Part shown: positions 23,226-32,713 of the stretch, piece by piece
How positions within the stretch are numbered: position 1 is the first letter of the stretch
Layout of the letters: the number at the start of each line of letters is the position of its first letter
Assembly (NCBI GenBank): GCA_013791935.1
Contig: VMSV01000196.1
Location: forward strand, 1-64,000
DNA length: 64,000 nt
DNA from: Desulfobacteraceae bacterium
Lineage (GTDB): Bacteria; Desulfobacterota; Desulfobacteria; Desulfobacterales; UBA5616
Direction of reading: 5' to 3'
Position numbers and translations under genes: made by a program
The notes under the pieces: generated by a model
What the model saw: only the letters and a program-made list of their open reading frames with translations
Databases searched by the model: none
Told to the model about the DNA's origin: nothing

Positions 23226-24080
23226 ATGAATTTTATCAATTCAGAGCGAATAACTGAGGAGTTGGTAACAATGCCAGAATTCGATCAAAAAAGTCTCTGT
23301 CCGTCCTGCAGAAAGATAATTCTACTTCCCACACCCATTGGTGTCCAGGGAATTGTCTGCCCCCATTGCCAGGCTTTATATCCAAAGACTGAAGGCTTTC
23401 TTGATTTTTTGCCGCCTGCGCCTACTGGCCAAAGCGTGGCCCAAAAATTTATGGACCGGCCCCGCTTCATCAGTGCTTATGAGGGGAAATATTGGCGAAA
23501 AAGTATTTTTTTCGCTTTTATAGCCGGCATTTCTTTTTCCCATGAGTTTGATTTGATAACTAAAGCGGCTGATTTAAGCGGGACGGAGGTAATATTAGAC
23601 CTGTCCTGCGGTCCCGGCATCTACACTAGACCCTGGGCAAAGAAGCTGGCCCAAGGATTTGCCGTTGGATTGGATATTTCCAAGCCTATGCTGTCGTATG
23701 CCGTGGCCAAGGCAGAAGAAGAGAAGATAAAAAACATTCTCTTTGTTCATGCGTCTGCCCTCAGTATACCGTTTCCGGACGGCGCATTTGATCGGGTCAA
23801 CTTCTGTGGCGCATTGCATCTGTTTCCTCATGTTGAAAAGGTGTTGGGTGAAATCCATCGAGTAATGAAACCCGGGGGAATTTTAACCACCGCATCAGCC
23901 CGGAACTGGCTGCCCGGGAAGCTTTCCGACCGGATTTTCGCCTGGTATAAAAAATTGGGCGTAACACATTTTCGGCATCATGAATTGGTGGCGTATTTCA
24001 AGGAAGCAGGGTTCGAAGAGATTAATACGCTGCATGCCAAACACTGTTTGTTTATTATAACTGCCGCCAAGTCCTCATAA
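23226..24080 (+). CDS. Zinc-ribbon class I SAM methyltransferase
   Basis: The 284-residue protein has an N-terminal zinc ribbon (CPSC at about 25-28 and CPHC at about 44-47), then a Methyltransf_11 domain. It shows SAM motif I DLSCGPGIYTRPW near 118, an acidic residue in GLDIS, and a post-motif region ending in VMKPGGIL. The architecture matches the RlmA/UbiE-like group annotated as small-molecule or rRNA methyltransferases. The substrate is unknown. An AAGGGGGAAAATGAC site precedes the first ATG; an ATG 15 codons in is a less likely start. Confidence 0.87.
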   Translation: MNFINSERITEELVTMPEFDQKSLCPSCRKIILLPTPIGVQGIVCPHCQALYPKTEGFLDFLPPAPTGQSVAQKFMDRPRFISAYEGKYWRKSIFFAFIAGISFSHEFDLITKAADLSGTEVILDLSCGPGIYTRPWAKKLAQGFAVGLDISKPMLSYAVAKAEEEKIKNILFVHASALSIPFPDGAFDRVNFCGALHLFPHVEKVLGEIHRVMKPGGILTTASARNWLPGKLSDRIFAWYKKLGVTHFRHHELVAYFKEAGFEEINTLHAKHCLFIITAAKSS

Positions 24081-24089
24081 GGGTACGAG

Positions 24090-24206
24090 ATGTCCAGCCA
24101 TGATCATGATTCTTTCGACTCAAAATTGAATTGGATAAAAATTTTGGGGTGTCTTCATATAACCATAATTGTCCTATTGTTAAATTTGGACCGATCGGAA
24201 TATTGA
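24090..24206 (+). CDS. Possible 38-residue membrane peptide
   Basis: A short frame starts nine bases after the methyltransferase stop, with AAGGG eight bases before the ATG. The product has a His/Asp-rich start (SSHDHD) and one hydrophobic helix (LHITIIVLLLNL). Placement and ribosome site make it plausible. No homologue is known to me. Confidence 0.35.
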   Translation: MSSHDHDSFDSKLNWIKILGCLHITIIVLLLNLDRSEY

Positions 24207-24526
24207 AGGGATACTGAATGCAAACAACACCCCGAGTTTTTAATAAGGTTTCATCTATAAATTAAGGCCATTTTCTTTGCTGGTGGTCATTTAAGCAGCT
24301 TGCTAAAATATCGATAGTTATTAAATTTTCTTCCCAATTGTTATCGCGTGTTTTAGCCTTTTGGGGTCTCTGCGTTGATCAATGAGAGCCTCCATGGCAG
24401 ATGAGAGCATCTTATTTTCATTCAAATTTTTTCCAGAGTTCTTTCTTGAAATACCCCTGAATTTTAACTATATTTCTAAATATAAATGTATTTATATCAG
24501 AATGTATCCTAACATAACGAAAGAAA
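24207..24526. other. Intergenic region before the TPR gene
   Basis: About 320 AT-rich bases without a recognisable gene. It probably contains the promoter for the TPR gene and the jet operon. I find no clear repeat or terminator in it. Confidence 0.4.
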
Positions 24527-25510
24527 GTGTTTCCAGTGATAAAAAAATGCCCCCTTTGTGGCAAAACAAAAGGCAAGCGAGGATGCCGACTGCATGACAT
24601 GAAATTGATATGCCCGCGATGTTGTGCCGGTATTCGAAACGCGGAATGCGATCCCTGTTCACATCATCACTCTGCTGAGAATTACCAGGCTGATAAATAT
24701 CAAAAGTCGGGTGGCCGAGGGTTTGTGATTGAGTTGGATGAAACGATCGAGAAACAGGTGGACAAGGCGTTGGGAGAAATTGAAAGGGAACGTTTTACCG
24801 AAGCCCGGGAAATATTATCGCCCCTTTTTCAGTCGCATCCGCACAACCATTATATTCACTACGGTATGGGCGTTTTTTTTGCCTTTAAGGGCGAAAATCA
24901 GAAAGCGATCGTGCATTTTCAAAAGGCCGTTGAAATATTCCCCTATTTTGTGGAAGCGCATTATAATTTGGGCATTGCCTACAAGGAAGAGGTGAACATT
25001 GCCGGAATGGGGAGGGCTTTTCGAAAGGTGGTCAGATTGGGGGAACCGGATGATTCCGTTTGCCACGAAGCAAAAAAAATGCTGGCGGTACTGGAGAAGT
25101 CGGTCAGAGAAGTGAATGGAACGGATCTGGACACCTTTATCAGGGCACAGGATTTTTTTGAAAAAGGAATGTCGTTGATGGAAAAAGGTGAATGGATGAG
25201 GGCCATCGATGCGTATAAGGAAAGCCTGACCCTCAATGCCAGTACCCCGCAGGCATATGGCAACATGGGGCTTTGTTACGCAAGGTTGGGAAAGAAAGAG
25301 GCCGCCATGGAAGCCTTTGATAAAGCCTTGGCCATCGATCCTGATTACGAAGTCGCCATTGCCAATAAATTGGTCGCCGAAAAACTGGCGCCCGGGGAGG
25401 CGTTGGAAACACCGATACAAATCGTTGAGTACTATAAAGATTATAAAAAAGAAGGACGATCGTATCTTGAAGAGCGGGCGCAAGAATTAAAAAACCAACC
25501 TGAAATTTGA
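24527..25510 (+). CDS. Zinc-cluster TPR protein
   Basis: The 327-residue protein starts with a GTG (24527; a second GTG is three codons in). The first 50 residues hold eight Cys and several His (CPLCG, CPRCC, CDPCSHHH), likely a double zinc site. They are followed by at least five TPR-type helical pairs in two blocks (about 85-165 and 205-275), such as GNMGLCYARLGKKEAAMEAF. It is an adaptor-type protein. Its end overlaps an upstream TTG of jetA by a few bases, so co-expression with the jet operon is possible. A functional link is not shown. Confidence 0.8.
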   Translation: MFPVIKKCPLCGKTKGKRGCRLHDMKLICPRCCAGIRNAECDPCSHHHSAENYQADKYQKSGGRGFVIELDETIEKQVDKALGEIERERFTEAREILSPLFQSHPHNHYIHYGMGVFFAFKGENQKAIVHFQKAVEIFPYFVEAHYNLGIAYKEEVNIAGMGRAFRKVVRLGEPDDSVCHEAKKMLAVLEKSVREVNGTDLDTFIRAQDFFEKGMSLMEKGEWMRAIDAYKESLTLNASTPQAYGNMGLCYARLGKKEAAMEAFDKALAIDPDYEVAIANKLVAEKLAPGEALETPIQIVEYYKDYKKEGRSYLEERAQELKNQPEI

Positions 25511-25539
25511 CGCTCAAATTTAACGAAAAGGCATCCTCC

Positions 25540-26790
25540 GTGTCCATCACCACTTTCCAAGGATTTTTAGCCACAGCAAACCTGCACCAAGGGCTGCTGG
25601 TGGACCTGTGCGCCGAGCCGGGGGTGATCAGCCGTGCCAAGCTGCTCACCTATATGGAGCGGCACGGGATTTCGCCCGCAGATAAGGACCGACTCATCGA
25701 GCGCTACTGTCGAACGTCCATTCTATATGAAGAGGCGGATTTCGAATACAGCGTTAATCCGGTGGTGGTCGGCCTGGTCAATTTTTATGAGCGACGGGGA
25801 CGGCTGACCCATGCGGGATTTCTGAGGGATCAGATCTTCGAGATCGGAAAACTCACTGACACCCTGCAACAGCTGCTTTTTGCTGAATTACCGGAAATGG
25901 ATGGGATCATCGATACGGTGGACAAAATCTATCTGGTGGTTCGGGAAGTGCGGGAAAGTGGCTACCAGCACTACCAGGCCTGTATGCGCGCTTTCGGGGA
26001 CATGAAGCGAAATAGTGGGGAACGGCCCATCGATGTGAGAATCGAGGAGCTAAAAACCGTGCACCGGCGGTATATCGAACCGCTCAGGGAACTCATCGAC
26101 CCCAACGCAGAGCCGGTCCGGAAGATGGCATTACTTCGCCGCCGCATGGCCGATCTCGGGGTCGATGCCGGACTTCTTTCCGAATCCGTTGAACTCGATA
26201 TCCGGCGGGCCCGGCTTGCCATCGATATCCAGTACATCGACCATGTCCTGATCCGGCATTTTGAAACCCTGATCGATACCAGCCGGGCGCTACTGAACTC
26301 ACTTTTAGAGGAAAAAAGCATTAAGGATGCGCTGGCCGCCTGTCTCGGCGACCTCGGCGGAATCTGGGAAAACCTGACAGCAGATACCATCGTACTCACC
26401 GGTTTTCAGGCCAGCCAGACGGCAGGCATGGACAGACAGGGGGCTTTTTTCAATGACGTGATCCACGGAAAATTCATCCCTCGACCTCGGCCTCTTTCCA
26501 TCACACTGCCAAAAGAGGAACGGGCCGACCACCTACTTCTTTTCGATGATCTTCTTCTTTCGCGGATGGAGAAGGATCGTCGCATTGACAGCTGGCCGGG
26601 GTTTGTGATTCGGGAATATGTCGCCTACCCCCCTGATGAGCGGCTAAAAGCCATTGCCTTGCCGCTAATCATGGCGAATCCCCCGTTTGTCGTTCGGATG
26701 AGCGAGCAGACGTTTTCAGGGGATTTGAAGGAGTATACAGTGGAGTTGACCGATTTCGATATTGTCTGGGAGGGTGACAATGGGCGATGA
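25540..26790 (+). CDS. jetA: Wadjet-like JetA (MksF/kleisin-type subunit)
   Basis: The product has about 416 residues from the GTG at 25540, with AAAAGG upstream; a TTG at 25507 would add 11 residues. It is helical with a winged-helix-like N-terminus, as expected for the kleisin of an Mks condensin. Assignment rests mainly on the operon: it is followed by a small JetB-like, a large SMC-like JetC and a TOPRIM JetD, in the canonical order. Wadjet recognises and cleaves small circular plasmid DNA by loop extrusion. Its end overlaps jetB by 11 bases. Confidence 0.82.
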   Translation: MSITTFQGFLATANLHQGLLVDLCAEPGVISRAKLLTYMERHGISPADKDRLIERYCRTSILYEEADFEYSVNPVVVGLVNFYERRGRLTHAGFLRDQIFEIGKLTDTLQQLLFAELPEMDGIIDTVDKIYLVVREVRESGYQHYQACMRAFGDMKRNSGERPIDVRIEELKTVHRRYIEPLRELIDPNAEPVRKMALLRRRMADLGVDAGLLSESVELDIRRARLAIDIQYIDHVLIRHFETLIDTSRALLNSLLEEKSIKDALAACLGDLGGIWENLTADTIVLTGFQASQTAGMDRQGAFFNDVIHGKFIPRPRPLSITLPKEERADHLLLFDDLLLSRMEKDRRIDSWPGFVIREYVAYPPDERLKAIALPLIMANPPFVVRMSEQTFSGDLKEYTVELTDFDIVWEGDNGR

Positions 26791-27364
26791 CACGCCGGAA
26801 GAGACCGCCAGAATCATTCAGATCCTGCTGCGGGGCTACCAGTTCAGCGATGCCGATCTGTTCAAACCCGGCTATGACCGCTGGTACAATATCCTGGACC
26901 GTCATTTCGACTGGTTCCGGGAGCATCTGAGTTTAAGCGGATTTTCGCTACGCCGGGACCATTCAGTGATTTTCCTTGAAAAGGAAAACAAGCTCCTGAG
27001 CCAGGAGGAAAAGCAGATTGTGGTCGTGCTTTTTCTACTGACCGATCTGTGGTTGGAAAAGGGGAAGAGTTTCGGTGATCTGTTCCAGCTCAGCGTTTCC
27101 TGGACGGAGCTGGACTGGTTCCGGGACGGCTATGGCCGCGAGTATCTGGGCCAGGTGGGCATTGAAATGGGTGACGACGGTGAAATGGAACAGCTTTTCA
27201 GACGGCTTTCAAATAAAGGGTTTTTAGAATACAGCACAGCGTCGCGGACCCTGACCCTTCGAAGACCTGCAGAACGGTTGATCAATATGGCCCGTCGGTT
27301 GCACCGGCAGATCCAGGCCGCAGGGGTCGATGCCCGGAAGGAGGAAGCCCGGAACCATGAGTGA
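26780..27364 (+). CDS. jetB: Wadjet-like JetB (MksE/KITE-type subunit)
   Basis: From the ATG at 26780, with a GGGAGGGTGAC site, the product has 194 residues. It consists of winged-helix-like elements typical of KITE subunits that bind the kleisin. A TTG at 26762 is a weaker start. It overlaps both neighbours (11 bases with jetA, 8 with jetC), so the operon is translationally coupled. Confidence 0.82.
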   Translation: MGDDTPEETARIIQILLRGYQFSDADLFKPGYDRWYNILDRHFDWFREHLSLSGFSLRRDHSVIFLEKENKLLSQEEKQIVVVLFLLTDLWLEKGKSFGDLFQLSVSWTELDWFRDGYGREYLGQVGIEMGDDGEMEQLFRRLSNKGFLEYSTASRTLTLRRPAERLINMARRLHRQIQAAGVDARKEEARNHE

Positions 27365-30092
27365 TTATACCGCAAGCATCCGCCGGATCGGCCTCATCAA
27401 CAGCGGCATGTTCGATACCCTGTCTCTCAATTTCGACGTCAAAGCCATTCACCTGGTCGGGGCCAACAACGTTGGGAAAACGAGTCTGATCGCCGTGATT
27501 CAGTTCCTGTTTTTCCCGAATTTCAACGAAATGACCTTCATCAAATCATCCGGTGAGTCCATGGGGTTTTATTTCCGGCCCGAGGGCTCCTACATTTTGT
27601 TTGAAGTGCGCACCATCACCGGAAGCATCCGGACAGTCGGTATTTACGGCACCGGCGAGTCGGACGGCCGGGTCAATTTCGTGTTCAATGGCGGGTTTGA
27701 TCTTAATGAATTTTTGAGCGAAGAGAGCACGCCAAAGCCGCTTCAGGAGCTTCAAGCCGTATTTTTCAGCCGGAACTTCCATCGGTTCGACCGGTTCGAG
27801 CGTTATGAGGAGGCGCTTCTGGGCCTTCACACCCACGGCGAATACAATGTACCCATGTTCGATCTTTCCAAGACCAATTTCAGGCTGCTTCGAAAGCTCA
27901 TGCAGGGCCTGCTTCGGCTCGATCGCATCGATGCGGCGGAGGTCCAGGATCTTCTGGTACGGATTGTGGAGAGGGGGGCGGTGAAAACCCGTTTCAACAT
28001 GCTCCAGGATTTCGAGCAGAAGTACCGTCATATCAATCAGGTCCGGATTGAGCTTCGGGAACTGGAGGCACTGAAGCCAGTGGTGGCCCGGTACCAGAAG
28101 ATACGCGCCCGCATAGGCGAGACAGAGGAAAAGAGAAGATCTCATTCCGAGCGGCTGTTTCATCTCTCTTCGGTTTACATGGCCAGGCTTGAAAAAGAAA
28201 AAGAGACCCTTGCCCGGGAATTCAAAACCCAGGAAACGCAGCATGAAACCCTCGGCGAACAGATCAAGGCCCGGATGAAGCGCATCGGTGATGCGGAGTC
28301 CGCCTTAGCTTCGGTCAAAGAAGCAAAGGAGCGATTGGAGGCCTTGACGGAAATCTGCAGGCAGCATTCGGAATCTCTCATCCGTCGGGAGCGGGACGAA
28401 CGAGCTCATGCCAAGGTGGTGCTTGAAAACGCCCTGTCCACCGCCAGGCCCCAAAACATTCCGGACCTCAAACGTCAGCTGATGTCGATCCGCCGGGAAC
28501 TTGCGGGGGCAAGAAGGCGGATGGAAGCCAAAACCCTGCAACAGGTCTGGGTGGATGCCGGTTTCGATGAGATGCACCGGGCTCTTCTTTCATTTCTGGT
28601 GTCCAATGATCTGTCCAGCCTTTCGGCCTCCGATTGTATGCAGAACCGGCAGGCGTTTGTCGATGCCTCGTTGCAAGCGGCGGACTATCTGGATGCAGAG
28701 GGCAACTTCAAGGGGTTTGGCCTGAACGTTCCACGGTCGCTCTGGTTTGTTCCAGAAATGGAACAAGAACCACTTATGGCCCAGTGTGACCGGCTTGAAG
28801 AGAATATGGCGAAAATTCATGGCGAGATCGATATCGCAGAAAATCAGGAAAAGAAACGACAGGAACTCTCGTCCCTGACAGCGGAGATTCAAGCCAGGGA
28901 CACCCTGCTTGGCCGGTTTACCGAACTTGCCAACCTCAGCGAAAGATGGGAAAGCCCGGAAAATATCGAAACCAAACACGCTCAACAGGCCGATGAATTA
29001 AAACAGCTCGGTGATGCCGTTGATACCATGGAGGCGGAGGCCCGGTCCTTACGCCAGACCCAACACCGGACCCACAGCGCTCTTGAAGCGGCAGAAGCGC
29101 GGTGGCGGCAAGTCTGCCGGGAGCATGAATCGCTAACGGCGTTTACGTCCGTTCTACCGGAAATATTGGATGCGCTTACCCTGGAAGCATTACGGGATGA
29201 ATACACCCTGGTCCGCGGGAATCTCTCCGAGATCGTGAAATCACTGGATAGGTACCAGATGGAGCTTGACGAACCGAGGGTAGAGCTGGAAGCCCGGTAT
29301 GAAAAGTCAGGGGCGGATGTCGGCTTCGAAAAATGGCTGGTGCTAAAAACGAACCTTGCGGGAGAAATTACGGGGCTGGAAGCGCAGCTGACGCGGGAGT
29401 ACGAGGGGATTTTTACCGTGGTCCGGGCAAAACTCTCCAAAATCACCCAGGCCTATGAGAGCGTGGAGGCCGAGGTGGCGGCGCTCAACAAGGGTATTCG
29501 AAACGTTCGGATTTCCAATATCGAACAGATCGGAATCGCCCTGGAAAAAACCAGCCTGCTGGATGCCATCGACCTGAGCGTTCCCGGCCAGTTGGATCTG
29601 TTTGCCACCCGGTCCGGCGGTGGTTCCCTGGAGGAAGCCCACGCTCAAGTGGAGGACTATTTCAACCATATCAAGCAGTACGGCAACGAAATCAATCTGA
29701 AGGACATGTTCCGGATCAAGTTTTCCGTAAAGTTCAACCATCAGGCTCAGCCGGTGGAGCGATACGAGATACATCGGTTCGAGTCCAACGGTACAGAGAC
29801 GGGGGTGAAAATCGTAATTTATCTCGGACTGATCGGACTTCTTCAGGAGCGAAAAAATGTTGTCGCAACCAGAATCCCGTTTTTCCTGGACGAGGTCGGC
29901 AGCATCGATTCGGAGAACTTGAATCAACTCATAGCCTACTGCAGCCTCAACAACTTCCTACCGATTTTCGCCAGTCCGGAAATTCGCAAGGATATTTCTT
30001 GCAACTATCTTTTCAGACGAAACGGAAGCCGAAGCTTATTGGCGTCCGTGGTTAAAATCTCTGAAAGGAAACCTTCGGCAGGTAGCACATGA
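27357..30092 (+). CDS. jetC: Wadjet-like JetC (MksB/SMC ATPase)
   Basis: The 911-residue SMC-type ATPase starts at the ATG at 27357 (GGAGGAAGCC upstream). Walker A is GANNVGKTSLI near residue 34. Two long coiled-coil arms (roughly 225-380 and 480-760) flank a central region with hinge-like character. Near the C-terminus FFLDEVGSIDSENL is the Walker B/D-loop region. This is the motor that extrudes DNA loops in Wadjet. It is somewhat short for the family, which suggests one of the shorter-armed Jet types; I do not assign the subtype. Confidence 0.9.
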   Translation: MSDYTASIRRIGLINSGMFDTLSLNFDVKAIHLVGANNVGKTSLIAVIQFLFFPNFNEMTFIKSSGESMGFYFRPEGSYILFEVRTITGSIRTVGIYGTGESDGRVNFVFNGGFDLNEFLSEESTPKPLQELQAVFFSRNFHRFDRFERYEEALLGLHTHGEYNVPMFDLSKTNFRLLRKLMQGLLRLDRIDAAEVQDLLVRIVERGAVKTRFNMLQDFEQKYRHINQVRIELRELEALKPVVARYQKIRARIGETEEKRRSHSERLFHLSSVYMARLEKEKETLAREFKTQETQHETLGEQIKARMKRIGDAESALASVKEAKERLEALTEICRQHSESLIRRERDERAHAKVVLENALSTARPQNIPDLKRQLMSIRRELAGARRRMEAKTLQQVWVDAGFDEMHRALLSFLVSNDLSSLSASDCMQNRQAFVDASLQAADYLDAEGNFKGFGLNVPRSLWFVPEMEQEPLMAQCDRLEENMAKIHGEIDIAENQEKKRQELSSLTAEIQARDTLLGRFTELANLSERWESPENIETKHAQQADELKQLGDAVDTMEAEARSLRQTQHRTHSALEAAEARWRQVCREHESLTAFTSVLPEILDALTLEALRDEYTLVRGNLSEIVKSLDRYQMELDEPRVELEARYEKSGADVGFEKWLVLKTNLAGEITGLEAQLTREYEGIFTVVRAKLSKITQAYESVEAEVAALNKGIRNVRISNIEQIGIALEKTSLLDAIDLSVPGQLDLFATRSGGGSLEEAHAQVEDYFNHIKQYGNEINLKDMFRIKFSVKFNHQAQPVERYEIHRFESNGTETGVKIVIYLGLIGLLQERKNVVATRIPFFLDEVGSIDSENLNQLIAYCSLNNFLPIFASPEIRKDISCNYLFRRNGSRSLLASVVKISERKPSAGST

Positions 30093-30916
30093 ATCTTCCG
30101 TCCTGGCTCACCACACTGGTGAATAGGGGGGTGGTGGCACACTCGGCCGCGAACCCGAAAATACTGGCCGAATTGATTACCCTGGGAATCGTGGCCATCA
30201 AAACAGCCGGCATCCGCCGAACAGTCGTTGAAGCCAAACCGGAACAGCTCCGCATATGGCTTGATGCCCGGTATCCGGATCACGGCAGGATCCCGAATGC
30301 GGCCCGTATCCGGGAGGGGAACATTCTACGCAGCGGCGGCAGCAAAGCCGGAAGCAGCGCCCACGGGGTGCTCTCGTTTCAGTTCAAGTGGTTCGGCAAG
30401 GAGGATGATTTATGGACACAAATGACCAGAACGTATGGGGTGGCGGCGGTTCTGACCGACCGGTTGGCGGTTCTCACGCTGTCGGCCAGGTGGCGCCTTT
30501 TAACCATTGAAAACTGGGAGCCTTTTTTCCGGGCGGATTATTCCGGAGCACCGGTTCCGGTCATGGTGGCCTACCTGGGCGGGAATGCACCCGGGAGCGT
30601 GATGGATGCGCTGAAAACATTTCCAACCCCGCCTGTATCGGTTCTTCATTTCGGAGATTACGATTGGGAGGGGCTGTATATCTTTCAGCGCCTGCAGAAG
30701 GTTCTGCCACAGGCCAGGCTTTATATCCCGGACAATATCGAGACACTTTTCAAACAGTTCGGCAAGCTGAATTTGATCGAAAATCAGAGGCGTAAAGCCT
30801 TGTTTGATGAAAATAACATGGAATGCCTTCCAGTGATAAAACTCATCGAGCAGCACAACGCCGGTCTGGAGCAGGAAATCGTCGGATTGCCGGGGACGGC
30901 ACATATCTCATCCTAA
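30089..30916 (+). CDS. jetD: Wadjet-like JetD (TOPRIM nuclease)
   Basis: The 275-residue protein starts with an ATGA overlap on jetC. It ends in a TOPRIM-like region, HFGDYDWEGLYIFQRL, giving the DxD metal motif near residue 190. JetD is the nuclease that cuts the plasmid trapped by JetABC. Two oddities: at 275 residues it looks shorter than most JetD proteins, and the strand before the DxD (PVMVAYLGGN) lacks an obvious catalytic Glu. Either the metal site is built differently or cutting is impaired. Confidence 0.85.
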   Translation: MNLPSWLTTLVNRGVVAHSAANPKILAELITLGIVAIKTAGIRRTVVEAKPEQLRIWLDARYPDHGRIPNAARIREGNILRSGGSKAGSSAHGVLSFQFKWFGKEDDLWTQMTRTYGVAAVLTDRLAVLTLSARWRLLTIENWEPFFRADYSGAPVPVMVAYLGGNAPGSVMDALKTFPTPPVSVLHFGDYDWEGLYIFQRLQKVLPQARLYIPDNIETLFKQFGKLNLIENQRRKALFDENNMECLPVIKLIEQHNAGLEQEIVGLPGTAHISS

Positions 30917-31103
30917 AACATGAAAATGGCGCTGCGGAGTGTAGCGCCCCAGGCCTTGGTCCATGACCGGATCATGCCCTTCAGAGACATAAATTCCACG
31001 GAAAACAGGATCTGCGGAGGTTCACCCCCCGGGTCTTTTGTACCTAAATTGTGCCCATGAGCTATTTCAGAAGGGTGAGAACTACACCCGCGAAGGAAAG
31101 TGA

Positions 31104-32588
31104 ATGCATCCATTTGTTATCGAAGAAGCAACGATTGCCCAAGTACATCAGCGCATGAAAGACGGCACCTTGACGTGCCGTAAGCTCGTAGAAAATTATT
31201 TAGCCCGGATTGAAGCCTATGATCAACAAGGGCCCAAACTGAATTCAGTGATTTCTATCAATCCGAAAGCCTTGGATGAAGCAGAGGCCTTGGATCGGAA
31301 TTGTATCGCGCGGGGTCTATCCGGTCCTTTGCACGGGATTCCGGTCTTGCTCAAAGACAATATCAATACCCATGATATGCCGACAACCGGAGGGTCGTTG
31401 AGCTTGGAGGGCTTTACTCCGGAGCAGGATGCCTTTATCACACGCAAGTTTAGAGAGTCCGGCGCTTTAATCTTAGCCAAAGCAAACCTCCATGAATTTG
31501 CCATCTGGGGCGAGACCATCAGTTCCATTTTGGGACAAACATTGAATCCTTACGATCAGACCCGCACACCCGGCGGCTCCAGCGGCGGAACCGGAGCTGC
31601 CATAGCCGCGAACTTCGGCCTGGTCGGCATCGGAACAGATACGGTCAATTCCATTCGTTCGCCTGCATCCGCGAATAATCTGGTGGGGATTCGTCCAACC
31701 ATCGGGCTGGTGAGCCGTGATGGCATCCTTCCTTATTCCTTTACCCAGGACACGGCCGGACCCATTTGCAGAACGGTTGAAGATGCGGTGCGCGTGCTGG
31801 ACGTGATTGCGGGCTATGATCCGGCCGATGACCAAACCGCCTGGTCGATCGGCCGCAAGCCGACATCTTATGGTGCGTTTTTAAAAGAGAGTGGGCTCAA
31901 AGACAAGCGCCTTGGGGTACTGGAAAGCTTTTTTGGCACAGACGCCATCCATAATGAAACGAATAAAGCTGTAAAAAGAAGCATTGAAGCCATGAAAGAC
32001 CAAGGCGCAGAGATCGTATCTTTAAATGAAACGATTGATTCCGGCTATCTTGTAGATGAAGTCAGTGTTCACACGCATGAGCTTAAAGATCATTTGAACG
32101 TCTATCTGGGAGCTCTTCCGGATCATGCTTCCGTCCATTCTGTCGAAGAAGTTCTGGCCTCAGGTAAATACCATCCGGGCATCGAAGAAAACCTGAAGCA
32201 GGCAATGGCCTTAAGCACAGGGACCCCGGAATACAACCAACGGCTGGCCGAAAGAAGCAGGCTTCAAACCCGGATTATGAAACTGATGGCCGATGGCCGG
32301 CTGGATGCACTGGTTTATCCCCATCAAAAGCAGCTGGTCTGTGGAGTGGGGAGGAGCCAAAAGGAACGCAATGGGGTTTTGGGATCCGTGACGGGATTTC
32401 CCGCAATCTGCGTTCAAGCTGGCTTTTCAACGCCTACCGCAACGGCACCAATCGGGGTACCCATCGGCATGGAGATCTTGGGGCGGCCTTTCAGCGAGGC
32501 CACGCTGATCGAAATTGCCTATGGTTTTGAACAGGCAACCCATCACCGCAAGCCGCCGTTCAGCGCTCCGCCGCTTAGGGTTTACTAA
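31104..32588 (+). CDS. Amidase-signature family enzyme
   Basis: The 494-residue protein has the Lys-Ser-cisSer triad of the amidase signature family: VLLKDN near 85, PGGSSGG near 154, and TDTVNSIRSPAS near 175, where the usual GGS is VNS but the nucleophile Ser remains. It hydrolyses C-N bonds of amides. It lacks GatB/GatC partners nearby, so it is not the tRNA amidotransferase subunit. A GAAGGAAAGTG site precedes the ATG. It is a single gene at the border between the accessory region and the sugar cluster. Confidence 0.88.
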   Translation: MHPFVIEEATIAQVHQRMKDGTLTCRKLVENYLARIEAYDQQGPKLNSVISINPKALDEAEALDRNCIARGLSGPLHGIPVLLKDNINTHDMPTTGGSLSLEGFTPEQDAFITRKFRESGALILAKANLHEFAIWGETISSILGQTLNPYDQTRTPGGSSGGTGAAIAANFGLVGIGTDTVNSIRSPASANNLVGIRPTIGLVSRDGILPYSFTQDTAGPICRTVEDAVRVLDVIAGYDPADDQTAWSIGRKPTSYGAFLKESGLKDKRLGVLESFFGTDAIHNETNKAVKRSIEAMKDQGAEIVSLNETIDSGYLVDEVSVHTHELKDHLNVYLGALPDHASVHSVEEVLASGKYHPGIEENLKQAMALSTGTPEYNQRLAERSRLQTRIMKLMADGRLDALVYPHQKQLVCGVGRSQKERNGVLGSVTGFPAICVQAGFSTPTATAPIGVPIGMEILGRPFSEATLIEIAYGFEQATHHRKPPFSAPPLRVY

Positions 32589-32713
32589 AAGATAAATTCA
32601 CAATTTTAGACATTGCGGCACCCGGCCGGAAAGGCGCGAAAACGAAGGGATATGGGGATATTCCGAGCTTTCGAGATATAGGGGAAAAAGCACGTAAGAA
32701 AATTACAGAATGA

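Noticed and set aside
30913-31113. 66-codon minus-strand frame after jetD whose end resembles an integrase tail
   Set aside because: Only a few residues (AHGHNLGT) fit, and no integrase boxes are present; too weak to call a third integrase relic.
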